NCBI GenBank assembly: GCA_044226365.1
Contig: JBGAHE010000001.1
Coordinates: 101,884-165,883 of the forward strand
Origin: JALHNI01 sp044226365
GTDB lineage: Bacteria; Acidobacteriota; Terriglobia; Bryobacterales; Bryobacteraceae
DNA: 64,000 nt
Reading direction: 5' to 3'
The translations under genes and the position numbers were made by a program. The notes below the pieces were generated by a model that worked only from the letters and a program-made list of their open reading frames with translations, was not told where the DNA came from and ran no database searches. The stretch's first letter is position 1; the number at the start of each line of letters is the position of its first letter. Shown in pieces: positions 1-8,060 of the stretch.

Positions 1-2
1 TC

Positions 3-848
3 CCCGCCCTTTCCGCCGCCCTCGACCTCCTCCGTGAGAGCCGCCACCCCTTCCTGCTCATCGGGGGCGGCACCAATCTAGTCGTTTCCGACAACGGCTT
101 TGACGGCATTGTTTTGCGCTACCGGGCGGAGAATTTGGAAATAAACGGCCCCCAGGTCACTGCGGGCGCCGGACTCGACCTCGAAGCCCTGGTGGATGCC
201 TCCGTGCACGCCGGCCTCGCCGGCATGGAAGCCCTCAAGCGCATACCCGGGTGGGTGGGCGCCGCGATCTACGGCCATGCCGGAGCCTACGGCCAGCAGA
301 TTTCGGATTGCCTCACGTCGGTGACCTTTCACGACGGCGAGTCCGTGCGTATCTTCAGCCGCGAAGCTTGCGAGTTTCGCTACCGCACCAGCCTTTTCAA
401 GCAGCACCGCGACTGGGTCATTCTCGAGGCAAAGTTTCAAATGGCTACTGGTGACGCGGTCGCACTCGCGGCTCGGGCGGAGGAAATCCGCTCGGTTCGC
501 GACGAGAAGTTCCCGCCCACTTTGCGCTGTGCGGGTTCCACTTTCAAGAATTGCCTCTTCGCCGAGTTGCCGGTCGCCGCCCAGGAGCGCGTGCCGGCTG
601 GCTTGATGAAGGGCGGCAAGGTTCCTGCCGCGTGGTTCCTGGAGCAGGTCGGCGCCAAAGGCATGCGCCGCAGGGGAATTCATGTAGCGGATTACCACGC
701 CAATCTGTTGTTCAATGATGGCCACGGTCGTGCCACGGAGTTGATCGCGCTCATTGACTATTTGAAACAGTTGGTATACCGCGAGTTTACAGTTCTCCTG
801 GAAGAGGAAGTGCAGTACGTGGGCTTCCCGGATCGGACCAGCTATTGA
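3..848 (+). CDS. murB: UDP-N-acetylmuramate dehydrogenase, 5' end outside window
   Basis: The frame is open from the window edge, so the start lies upstream. The enzyme reduces UDP-GlcNAc-enolpyruvate to UDP-MurNAc with NADPH and FAD in the cytoplasm, a committed step of peptidoglycan synthesis. Visible motifs are the FAD-binding loop LIGGGTNLVVSDNGFDG at about codons 19-35, the HAGAYGQQISD segment, the loop CAGSTFKN that carries the family's catalytic serine, and the C-terminal LEEEVQYVG with the catalytic glutamate. The 281 codons seen are most of a usual MurB. Downstream, a radical SAM gene follows on the same strand after about 130 bases. Identification is firm; only the N-terminus is missing. 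Confidence 0.93.
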   Translation, partial: PALSAALDLLRESRHPFLLIGGGTNLVVSDNGFDGIVLRYRAENLEINGPQVTAGAGLDLEALVDASVHAGLAGMEALKRIPGWVGAAIYGHAGAYGQQISDCLTSVTFHDGESVRIFSREACEFRYRTSLFKQHRDWVILEAKFQMATGDAVALAARAEEIRSVRDEKFPPTLRCAGSTFKNCLFAELPVAAQERVPAGLMKGGKVPAAWFLEQVGAKGMRRRGIHVADYHANLLFNDGHGRATELIALIDYLKQLVYREFTVLLEEEVQYVGFPDRTSY

Positions 849-977
849 TCGAAGGTCAGACAAACAAAAGGCGAAATGCGACGCCCGGTTACCATTCGCG
901 TCGATTTCTTCCCCTTTCAACCTCCGGCGATTCGCAACCACTCCCCGGCTGTGTTTCAATTGAAGCTTAGGTTTTCT

Positions 978-2012
978 ATGGCGTTACGCAAATTCCGGCC
1001 AAAGCGCGCTCTCAAAGGGGCTTGGCGTTTTGCCCGTGAGCTGGGCTTAGTAGCAAAAGGCTTGGCTTCTACGGACCACGTGGTTCAGGCGCACATCATC
1101 CCGATGCGCAAGTGCAACCTCGATTGCGGCTACTGTAACGAATACGACGATGTCTCAAAGCCGGTCCCGTTGGCGACCATGCTCGAACGGGTGGATCATC
1201 TGGCCCGCCTGGGCGCCACGCTGATCACCATTTCCGGTGGCGAACCGCTCCTTCACCCCGACCTCGACGACATCATTCGCCGCATCCGTTCGCACGGCAT
1301 CATCACCGGCATGATCACCAACGGTTACCTGTTGGTCCCCGCCCGCATCCAGCGCCTCAACGAGGCCGGCCTCGACCACCTCCAGATCTCCATTGACAAC
1401 ATTAACCCCGACGAAGTTTCGAAGAAGAGCCTCAAGGTGCTCGACAAGAAGCTGCAGATGCTGGCCGAACATGCCGACTTCCACGTGAACATCAATTCCG
1501 TCGTCGGCGGCGGCGTGCGCAACCCGGAAGACGCTTACGTCATCGCCACCCGCGCCATCGAGTACGGCCTCAGTTCCACCGTCGGCATCATCCACGACGG
1601 CCATGGTCAACTCCGCGCGCTGCCCGAACATGTCCGCGAAGTCTTCTTCCGCATTCGCAAGCTGCAGAAGCGCAGCTACGCCCGTCTGAACCATTTCCAG
1701 GAAGCCATCGCCCTCGGTCGTCCGAACAACTGGCGCTGCCGCGCCGGAGCCCGCTATCTCTACATCTGCGAGGAAGGCCTGGTGCACTTCTGCTCGCAGC
1801 AGCGCGGCCACCCCGGCGTGCCGATCGCCGAGTACACCATCAACGACATCCGCCGCGAGTACCTCACCGAGAAGGCTTGCGCGCCGAACTGCACCATTTC
1901 CTGCGTGCACCAAACGTCGCTGATGGATTTCTGGCGCGATCCACAAACCATTCCGGCTCCGCATTTTGAGAAGCCCGAGCCGTTGATCCAAATTCAAACC
2001 GCCGGCCACTAA
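978..2012 (+). CDS. Radical SAM protein with C-terminal cysteine cluster
   Basis: The protein is about 344 residues from the ATG at 978 (MALRKFRPKRALKG); an in-frame ATG at 876, preceded by AAAGG, would add 34 residues that look unlike the rest. The radical SAM signature CNLDCGYC (CX3CX2C) binds the 4Fe-4S cluster that cleaves S-adenosylmethionine, followed by the glycine-rich SGGEP motif. A second cysteine group near the C-terminus (CRAGARYLYIC, CSQQ, CAPNCTISC) resembles a SPASM/twitch-type auxiliary cluster domain. The substrate is not evident. It is followed after one base by a Gfo/Idh/MocA oxidoreductase, so the two are probably cotranscribed and may act in one pathway (inference). Confidence 0.85.
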   Translation: MALRKFRPKRALKGAWRFARELGLVAKGLASTDHVVQAHIIPMRKCNLDCGYCNEYDDVSKPVPLATMLERVDHLARLGATLITISGGEPLLHPDLDDIIRRIRSHGIITGMITNGYLLVPARIQRLNEAGLDHLQISIDNINPDEVSKKSLKVLDKKLQMLAEHADFHVNINSVVGGGVRNPEDAYVIATRAIEYGLSSTVGIIHDGHGQLRALPEHVREVFFRIRKLQKRSYARLNHFQEAIALGRPNNWRCRAGARYLYICEEGLVHFCSQQRGHPGVPIAEYTINDIRREYLTEKACAPNCTISCVHQTSLMDFWRDPQTIPAPHFEKPEPLIQIQTAGH

Positions 2013-2013
2013 G

Positions 2014-2940
2014 TTGAGCAAGCCCCGCATTGCCGTCATCGGCGCCGGTCAGTTCGGTCAACACCACGTCCGGCATCTGAAGGCTCATGCGGGCTTTGAC
2101 CTGGTGGGCGTGGCGGACCCCCAATCTCCGCTGGCGACCGTTGCCGACTACCGCGAACTCATCGGCCACATTGACTGTGCCGTGGTCGCCGCTCCGTCCA
2201 GCCTCCACGCCGAGATCGGCTCCGAACTGCTCTCCGCGGGTATCGACGTCCTCATGGAAAAGCCGCTCGCCGAAGATGGCCCCGGTGCCCAACGCCTCGT
2301 TGACCTCGCCACGCAGCACGGCCGCATTCTTCAGGTGGGTCACCTCGAACGTTTCAACCCGGCCGTCGAAGCACTAATGGGCAAGATCAAGCTGCCGCTC
2401 TTCTTCGAAGTCCACCGCCTGAGCGCCTTCTCGCCTCGCAGTCTCGACATCGACGTAGTGCTGGACCTGATGGTCCACGACCTCGACCTCCTGCTCGCCT
2501 TCACCGGCCAGCTTCCCACCGCCATCCACGCCGCCGGGATTCGCGTCCTCAGCCAGAAGGTCGATATCGCTAACGTCCGCTTGGAGTTTGCTACTGGTTG
2601 CGTTGCTAATCTCACGGCCAGTCGCGTCTCGACCGAACAGGTGCGAAAGCTGCGCATGTTCCAGCCGCACGAGTATCATTCACTCGATTTTGCGAAGCAG
2701 GAGCTGTTTTCCATCCAGGCCGGCGGACCGCTCGGCTTCCAGTTCGATCACGCCGCCCTCACCAAGCGCGATGCCTTGGGCGCCGAGCTCGATGAATTCG
2801 CCGAATGTGTCACGACGCGCCGGGCTCCGCGGGCCGACGGCGCCGCGGGTTTACGTGCTTTAACGCTCGCCCTGGCGATCATTGATAAGATTGAAACACA
2901 CGCCCGGCTCGTCGAGGCGACGCTGGCCGCGCAGAAGTAA
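2014..2940 (+). CDS. Gfo/Idh/MocA family NAD(P)-dependent oxidoreductase
   Basis: This 308-residue cytoplasmic protein starts at a TTG one base after the radical SAM stop codon, which suggests translational coupling. The N-terminus IAVIGAGQFGQHHVRHL is a Rossmann dinucleotide-binding fold, and MEKPLAED is the EKP motif of the family, which places a catalytic lysine near the nicotinamide. The C-terminal half is the alpha/beta substrate domain (VHDLDLLLAF). The family oxidises or reduces sugars, inositols or related polyols; UDP-sugar dehydrogenation is one known use, but the substrate here cannot be read. The pairing with a radical SAM gene is the main clue to its role. Confidence 0.85.
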   Translation: MSKPRIAVIGAGQFGQHHVRHLKAHAGFDLVGVADPQSPLATVADYRELIGHIDCAVVAAPSSLHAEIGSELLSAGIDVLMEKPLAEDGPGAQRLVDLATQHGRILQVGHLERFNPAVEALMGKIKLPLFFEVHRLSAFSPRSLDIDVVLDLMVHDLDLLLAFTGQLPTAIHAAGIRVLSQKVDIANVRLEFATGCVANLTASRVSTEQVRKLRMFQPHEYHSLDFAKQELFSIQAGGPLGFQFDHAALTKRDALGAELDEFAECVTTRRAPRADGAAGLRALTLALAIIDKIETHARLVEATLAAQK

Positions 2941-2969
2941 CAAAGCGGCATGTCCGCACGTCGAACACC

Positions 2970-4052
2970 TTGTTGCCGCCGTCCACGTCAGAATCCGCCC
3001 CGCCCACGGTCGACTTCCTCATCGACTGGGATCAGGAACAGGAAAGACGCCCCCTGTGGCAGCCGGCCCTTCTATCGATTCTGGCGCACCTCTTTCTGTT
3101 CATCTTTTTCCGCTCGCTTCCTGATTTACCGGTCCGCCAGTTCAATCTTCCCGGCCCGACTGTTGCCGAACTCAAGCCTCGCGTCACCCCGCTGGTCATG
3201 CCCTCGGACCTCCTCACCCAAAAGGCGCCCAACCAAAAGAAGCCCAGCAAAGAGATCGACCTCGAAGGCTTGGTGGCCCGCAAGACCGAGCAGTCCTTAC
3301 AGAAGAACGGCTCCGTCCCGCGTCCCGCGCCCCGCCCGCTTTCTCTGCCCGGCCCGGAACGCGCTCAGGTTCAAGCACCGCCGAAGATCATGTCCCCCGC
3401 CCCGGAAATCGCTACCCGCACCCAGGGTGCTTTGCCACAGTTAGGCAACTCTCTCGAGGGCATCAAAGCTGCGCCCCCGCCGGTTGAGCCGGAAAAGAAG
3501 CCCAAGCTGACCTTCGAAAGCGTGGGCGCCAATGTCTCCGGTGGAAGCGGCGCCAGCAACGGCGTGAAGATCCAGGCTCCCAAATCTTCCATCGAAGAGG
3601 CCGTCCGCGCCGCGGCCCGGAATCAGGCTGCCGGCGGCGTGGTGATCTCCGATGCCGGTGACATTGGCGGCATGGCTCCCGCTCCGAACACGGCTCCGTC
3701 CTCGGGCAAGACGGGCTCGCAAATCGAACTTCTCAGCGACCCGCAAGGCGTCGACTTCCGGCCGTATCTGATTCAGGTTCTGGCCGCGGTTCGCCGCAAC
3801 TGGTTCGCGGTGATTCCGGAAAGTGCCCGCCTCGGCGGTCGCCCCGGACGGGTTGCGGTCCAGTTTGCGATCAGCAAGAATGGCGCGGTCCCGAAGCTGG
3901 TGATTGCCAGCGGGTCTGGAGTCGAGTCGTTTGACCGCGCGGCCGTGGCCGGCATCAGCGCCTCGAACCCGTTCCCTCCGCTGCCCAGCGCCTTCCGCGG
4001 CGATCAGATTCGCCTGCAGTTGGTCTTCAGCTACAACACGCCGGCGCGCTGA
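2970..4052 (+). CDS. TonB-like energy transducer / TonB C-terminal domain protein
   Basis: The 360-residue protein begins at a TTG (2970 or 2973). After a short cytoplasmic segment there is one membrane span at about residues 32-50 (LLSILAHLFLFIFF), then a long proline- and lysine-rich periplasmic linker, and at about residues 260-360 a TonB C-terminal domain (VLAAVRRNWFAVIP, GRVAVQFAISKNGAVPKLVI, NPFPPLP). Such proteins couple the proton-motive force to outer-membrane receptors; a TonB-dependent receptor is encoded at 35.3 kb. No ExbB or ExbD is seen nearby. Its last 22 bases overlap the convergent ATPase gene. The start codon is uncertain. Confidence 0.8.
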   Translation: MLPPSTSESAPPTVDFLIDWDQEQERRPLWQPALLSILAHLFLFIFFRSLPDLPVRQFNLPGPTVAELKPRVTPLVMPSDLLTQKAPNQKKPSKEIDLEGLVARKTEQSLQKNGSVPRPAPRPLSLPGPERAQVQAPPKIMSPAPEIATRTQGALPQLGNSLEGIKAAPPPVEPEKKPKLTFESVGANVSGGSGASNGVKIQAPKSSIEEAVRAAARNQAAGGVVISDAGDIGGMAPAPNTAPSSGKTGSQIELLSDPQGVDFRPYLIQVLAAVRRNWFAVIPESARLGGRPGRVAVQFAISKNGAVPKLVIASGSGVESFDRAAVAGISASNPFPPLPSAFRGDQIRLQLVFSYNTPAR

Positions 4053-5224
4053 GTCGATAGCAGTTCCAGAAAGTCCTCCGTCGTTCGAGCTTCCACGCCA
4101 GGCAGCAACGCCGTCGTCCGCACCACCGTGCTCGACGACCGCCGATGCACCAGCATTGCTCGCACCGGCTTGTTGCGCTTCTCGAGAGCCTTTCGCAACG
4201 CCACCATGCTCTCGGCCATCCGTGGTAACGGCGTCCGCGTGGCCTTCGCTTCCAACAGCCACACCTCGCCACCAGGGCGCGGCAGCAGAAAGTCTACCTC
4301 CAGCCCTTGCCGGTCCCGAAAGTAGTACAGCTCTTTCCGCCGCCCCTGATTCACCTGCCACTTGTAGATTTCGCTCGCGAGAAAGCCCTCGTACAACGCA
4401 CCGAGAAACGGCGACTGATCCAGCGCCGCAGGACTCGCCACGCCCAGCAGGTAGCAAGCCATCCCCGAATCGAGCAAGTACATCTTTGGCGCCTTGATCA
4501 ATCGTTTGCCCGCGTTCTCAAAATACGGTGGCACGCGGATGATCTGGTTGGTCATCTCCAGAATGCGCAGCCAGCTTTCGATCGTCGGAACGGACACTCC
4601 CAGCGGCGCCGCCAAGTCGCTACGGTTCAGCATCTGCCCGTGCCGCGTCGCCAACAGCGTCAGGAACGTGCGGAATGTCGGCAGGTCGCGCACGTCAGAA
4701 ATCGATCGCACATCGCGCTCGAGGTACGTCTGCAGGTACGAGCTGAAGCGCAATTCCCGGTCCCGCGGCCGCGCCAGCACCTCCGGATAGCCGCCCAGAA
4801 ACAAGCTCGTCTTCGGTGTCTCCAGTACATTCATCGGCAGCAGTTCGAGCACGGCGGCTCGCCCCGCCATCGACTCGCTCACGCCCTTCATCAGGGGCAG
4901 TTCCTGCGACCCGGTAAAAAACCACTGCCCCATCCGGCGCGGATTCTGGTCGATGATGGTCCGCACATAATTGAACAACTCTGGCGCATTCTGAATCTCA
5001 TCCAGAATCACCGGCGGCTTCAACGCTTCCAGTAGCGAACGCGGATCCACCTTGATGCGCGCCTGAATGTCCGGATCCTCCAGCAGTACATACGACGCCC
5101 GGGGCAGCAACTGCCGCAGCAGCGTCGTCTTCCCGGCACGTCGGGGGCCCGTCAGCACCACCGCCGGGAACGCCCGCATCGCTTGTACCACGGTGTTCTC
5201 TAACTGGCGCCGCACGGCCTTCAT
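4031..5224 (-). CDS. AAA ATPase with DUF4143 domain
   Basis: The 397-residue protein has a P-loop GPRRAGKTTLLR near residue 30, a Walker B segment PVILDEIQNAPELF, and the sensor-like FFTGSQ, followed by the helical C-terminal DUF4143 region. The end carries LEVDFLLPRPGGEVWLLEAKA, a D...EAK arrangement like a PD-(D/E)XK nuclease core (inference). Proteins of this kind are common solitary ATPases of unknown role and often occur as scattered copies. The gene is compact: its start codon abuts a 14-bp AT-rich repeat array and its 3' end overlaps the convergent TonB-like gene by 22 bases. This looks like an inserted cassette between envelope genes. Identification of the family is strong; function is unknown. 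Confidence 0.9.
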   Translation of the reverse strand: MKAVRRQLENTVVQAMRAFPAVVLTGPRRAGKTTLLRQLLPRASYVLLEDPDIQARIKVDPRSLLEALKPPVILDEIQNAPELFNYVRTIIDQNPRRMGQWFFTGSQELPLMKGVSESMAGRAAVLELLPMNVLETPKTSLFLGGYPEVLARPRDRELRFSSYLQTYLERDVRSISDVRDLPTFRTFLTLLATRHGQMLNRSDLAAPLGVSVPTIESWLRILEMTNQIIRVPPYFENAGKRLIKAPKMYLLDSGMACYLLGVASPAALDQSPFLGALYEGFLASEIYKWQVNQGRRKELYYFRDRQGLEVDFLLPRPGGEVWLLEAKATRTPLPRMAESMVALRKALEKRNKPVRAMLVHRRSSSTVVRTTALLPGVEARTTEDFLELLSTQRAGVL

Positions 5225-5225
5225 G

Positions 5226-5302
5226 TGACAATTCTAATCTGTCACTTTAATTTTGTCACTTTTAATTTATGACAATTTTAAGTTGTCACTTTAAATTTGT
5301 CA
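5226..5302. repeat. AT-rich 14-bp tandem repeat array, six units, upstream of DUF4143 ATPase
   Basis: Six units with core TGWCA begin at 5226, 5240, 5254, 5270, 5284 and 5298, that is at steps of 14, 14, 16, 14 and 14 bases. The plus-strand consensus is about TGTCACTTTAATT, with two units reading TGACAATTYTAA. The array is strongly AT-rich inside GC-rich DNA, ends two bases before the ATPase start codon (5222-5224), and its far end contains the stop codon of the VWA gene (5300-5302). It may be an operator, an iteron-like binding site, or a recombination site that moves with the ATPase gene (inference). Confidence 0.9.
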
Positions 5303-6217
5303 TTTTTCTATCCCCACCTCATAACCGCCTCTCGCCCGTATCTGTGCCTTCCGATACCGCGCCTTCGCCGCCCCCGTTAACTCCACCCTCAGCCTCCGAA
5401 ACTGCCCCGGCCGTGCCCCTTCCGGCACCGCCACCGCCAGCGAATACCGTGCCCGCAACTTCCCCACCATCTCCCCAAACACCGCATCGGCCCGTTCCGC
5501 CCGCACTACCTCGCCCCCCGTCCGCTCCGCTACCGCCCATAAATCGGTGGGCGTGAAATCCGGATTCCCCCCCGCGACGGTCCGCCCGTTCCGCGTCTTC
5601 CCCACCACCATCGCATTCATCACGACATCTGCGCCGGCCAACGCCTTGACCACCTCATCCTCATTCACTAGATGATTCAGACCGCTGCCATCGGACAGCA
5701 TCAGGACCGCGCGCCGCCCCGTCCCTTCGCTCTTCTTGAACTCCGCCGCCGCGTCCAGCAGGGCCGCATAGATCGCCGTGCCCGCGGGCAGTTTCGTCTC
5801 GAGCACCGCCACCTCCACTTCGCGCGCCGCTTCCGTGAAGCGATTCGAGAACGGGTGCAACACCTGCGTGCCCTTGCTGAAAACCATCACGCCTGCCCGA
5901 TCGCGTTCGGTGAGTTGCCCCAGTGACTGCCGCGCGGTGCGTCCCAGTTGCTGCAGAAACGGACGCATGCTCCCCGATACGTCGAGCAACAGCAGCACCG
6001 TGACCGGCTCGGACTCATGGCCGAAATACACCACCGGCTGCGCCACACCTTCGTCGTAAACCACGAAGTCCGCCTTCGTCAGCCCGGTTACCGGACGCCC
6101 GTTCTCCACCACCTGCACGTCGACCCGCACCTGCGCCACGCTGGAGCGGAACACGACCTCCTCGGGCTGTTGGGCGAAGATGGTCGTAGCGATCAGAAAC
6201 AGAATGCGTAATGTCAT
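5300..6217 (-). CDS. VWFA-domain protein of the acidobacterial secreted type
   Basis: The ATG at 6217 gives MTLRILFLIATTIFAQ, a short signal peptide, and a 305-residue protein; the frame stays open further upstream, but that part reads across selB and has low-complexity shadow composition. An N-terminal beta domain (VRVDVQVVENGRPVTG, LTKADFVVYDEG) leads into a von Willebrand A domain with the metal-binding MIDAS motif LLLLDVSGSM and a later LSDGSG. This matches the acidobacterial VWFA-related family (TIGR03436). It is probably periplasmic or surface-exposed; partners are unknown. Its stop codon lies in the repeat array next to the ATPase gene, and its 5' end overlaps the divergent selB start by 14 bases. 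Confidence 0.85.
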   Translation of the reverse strand: MTLRILFLIATTIFAQQPEEVVFRSSVAQVRVDVQVVENGRPVTGLTKADFVVYDEGVAQPVVYFGHESEPVTVLLLLDVSGSMRPFLQQLGRTARQSLGQLTERDRAGVMVFSKGTQVLHPFSNRFTEAAREVEVAVLETKLPAGTAIYAALLDAAAEFKKSEGTGRRAVLMLSDGSGLNHLVNEDEVVKALAGADVVMNAMVVGKTRNGRTVAGGNPDFTPTDLWAVAERTGGEVVRAERADAVFGEMVGKLRARYSLAVAVPEGARPGQFRRLRVELTGAAKARYRKAQIRARGGYEVGIEK

Positions 6218-8039
6218 CGTTGGCACCGCGGGCCACATCGACCATGGTAAGACCACCCTTGTCGGCGCGCTCACCGGCGTCGATACGGACCGCTTGGCCG
6301 AAGAAAAGCGCCGCGGAATCTCCATCGACCTCGGTTTCGCCCATCTCCCCTTGACCCCGGACCTCAACCTCGCCTTCGTCGATGTGCCCGGCCATGAACG
6401 CTTCGTCAAGAACATGCTCGCCGGCGCCAGCGGCATCGACCTCGCCCTCCTCACCGTCGCGGCCACCGAATCCATCAAGCCCCAGACCCGGGAGCACTTC
6501 GAGATCTGCCGTCTGCTGGGCCTCGAAGGCGGAGTCATTGCCCTTACCAAAACGGACTTGGTCGACCCGGAGCTCATCGAACTCGTCAAGCTCGAGATCG
6601 CCGAACTCACGGCTGGCTCGTTCCTCGAACGCGCCGCGATCGTCCCTGTCAGCGCGACCACCGGCGCGGGCCTCGCCGCACTGAAAGAAGCGCTGCGCAC
6701 GGCTGCTCTGTCGGTTCGGCCGCGCGGGACCGCGTCATGGCTCCGCCTGCCGCTCGATCGCGTCTTCACCATGAAGGGTCACGGCACGGTTGCCACCGGC
6801 ACGCTGACCGCCGGAGCCATCCACCTCGAGGACGAGGTTTGCATTTATCCGGATCGCCTCTTCGCCCGCGTCCGTGGGTTGCAGGTTCACGGCCAGGCGG
6901 TCCCTCAGGCCACCGCCGGTCAACGTGCCGCCATCAACCTGGCCGGCGTGGATAAAGCCGATCTGGCTCGCGGTCAGGTCCTGGGCGCGCCGGTCTTTGA
7001 GCCCGTGGAACGCCTCGAAGCGTCGTTGACTCTCCTGCCGTCGGCTAAGCCACTCAAGCGCGGAGCGCCCGTTCATTTTCATGCCGGCACTTCCGAAATC
7101 GAAGCCACCGTCACTCCGCTCGACCAGCGCGCCAAACTCGAACCCGGCTCGCTGACGCTGGTCCGGCTCGACCTCGCCTCACCCACCCTCCTCCTCCCTG
7201 GCGATCGCTTCATCGTCCGGCTCTTCTCCCCCGTGGTGACGATCGGCGGCGGCCTCGTCGTCAGCGTTAATGCACCCAAAAGGGCCACTGCCTTCGCTTC
7301 ACGCGAAGCGCGTGCCCAAGCTTATCAACGCGATCCGATAGACGCTCTGCTTCAGGAAATGCCGAGCGGCCTGCCGCTCGCAACGGCCATCGCGCGCACC
7401 GGCTGGCTGCCTGAGCAGATTCTGAAAGACCGCTTCGCCGTCGAGCAGTGGCTGGTTCATCCGCCTTGGTTCGCGGAGCGCGCTCAAGCCATCGAAGCGT
7501 TACTCCAGGACTTTCATCGGCGACACCCACTTCAGCCCGGTTGGAACAAAGAGGAGGTTCGCCTCCGACTCATGCCCACCGCCCCGCCCACGATTTTTGA
7601 AGCCCTTCTGGCGCGCACCAAAGCGATTGCCGCCGACGGTGAGCTCCTGCGCCTGGCTTCGCACCAGCGCATTTTGCAGGCCGATGAATCCGCCGCTTTA
7701 GCGAAAATCGAAGAACTCTTCGCCGCCGCCGGACTCGCCGTCCCTGCCACCAACGAAGTCCTCGTGCAAGCCGGCATCGACCCTACCCGCGCGAAAACGC
7801 TCCTGCAGACCCTGCTGCGCGAACGCAAACTCGTCCGCGTCAATGCCGACCTCGTCTATCACGCCCAAGCCCTCACCAGCCTTTATGCTCTGCTCAAAAC
7901 CAAACGTGGGGCTGCCTTCTCCGTGGGCGAGTTCAAGGACTGGACCGGTGTCTCCCGCAAGTACGCCATCCCCTTGCTCGAGTTCCTCGACCGTCAACGT
8001 TTAACGCGCCGGGAAGGCGAGCGGCGTATCGTTTCCTAA
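6204..8039 (+). CDS. selB: Selenocysteine-specific translation elongation factor SelB
   Basis: From the ATG at 6204 the protein has 611 residues, close to E. coli SelB. The first residues hold the GTPase motifs GHIDHGKTTL (G1), a DRLAEEKRRGISIDLGF switch I region, DVPGHERFV (G3) and TKTD (G4). The order GHIDHGKT / GISIDLGFA is typical of SelB rather than EF-Tu. Two beta-barrel domains follow (KGHGTVATGTLTAG), then the winged-helix C-terminal domains that in SelB bind the SECIS hairpin. SelB delivers selenocysteyl-tRNA to UGA codons. No selA, selC or selD was seen in the window. An in-frame ATG at 6180 is possible, but MRNVIVGTAGHIDHG fits the family start. Confidence 0.93.
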   Translation: MRNVIVGTAGHIDHGKTTLVGALTGVDTDRLAEEKRRGISIDLGFAHLPLTPDLNLAFVDVPGHERFVKNMLAGASGIDLALLTVAATESIKPQTREHFEICRLLGLEGGVIALTKTDLVDPELIELVKLEIAELTAGSFLERAAIVPVSATTGAGLAALKEALRTAALSVRPRGTASWLRLPLDRVFTMKGHGTVATGTLTAGAIHLEDEVCIYPDRLFARVRGLQVHGQAVPQATAGQRAAINLAGVDKADLARGQVLGAPVFEPVERLEASLTLLPSAKPLKRGAPVHFHAGTSEIEATVTPLDQRAKLEPGSLTLVRLDLASPTLLLPGDRFIVRLFSPVVTIGGGLVVSVNAPKRATAFASREARAQAYQRDPIDALLQEMPSGLPLATAIARTGWLPEQILKDRFAVEQWLVHPPWFAERAQAIEALLQDFHRRHPLQPGWNKEEVRLRLMPTAPPTIFEALLARTKAIAADGELLRLASHQRILQADESAALAKIEELFAAAGLAVPATNEVLVQAGIDPTRAKTLLQTLLRERKLVRVNADLVYHAQALTSLYALLKTKRGAAFSVGEFKDWTGVSRKYAIPLLEFLDRQRLTRREGERRIVS

Positions 8040-8060
8040 GGCCTCTCGCTACAATGGCGA

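Noticed and set aside
5269..5556. Proline-rich plus-strand frame over the repeat array
   Set aside because: Antisense to the VWA gene and its first codons are just the AT-rich repeats; no support as a gene.
6218..6772. Longer N-terminus for the VWA protein
   Set aside because: The extension overlaps selB in antisense and has serine/arginine-rich shadow composition, while MTLRILFLIATTIFAQ is a good signal peptide at 6217.
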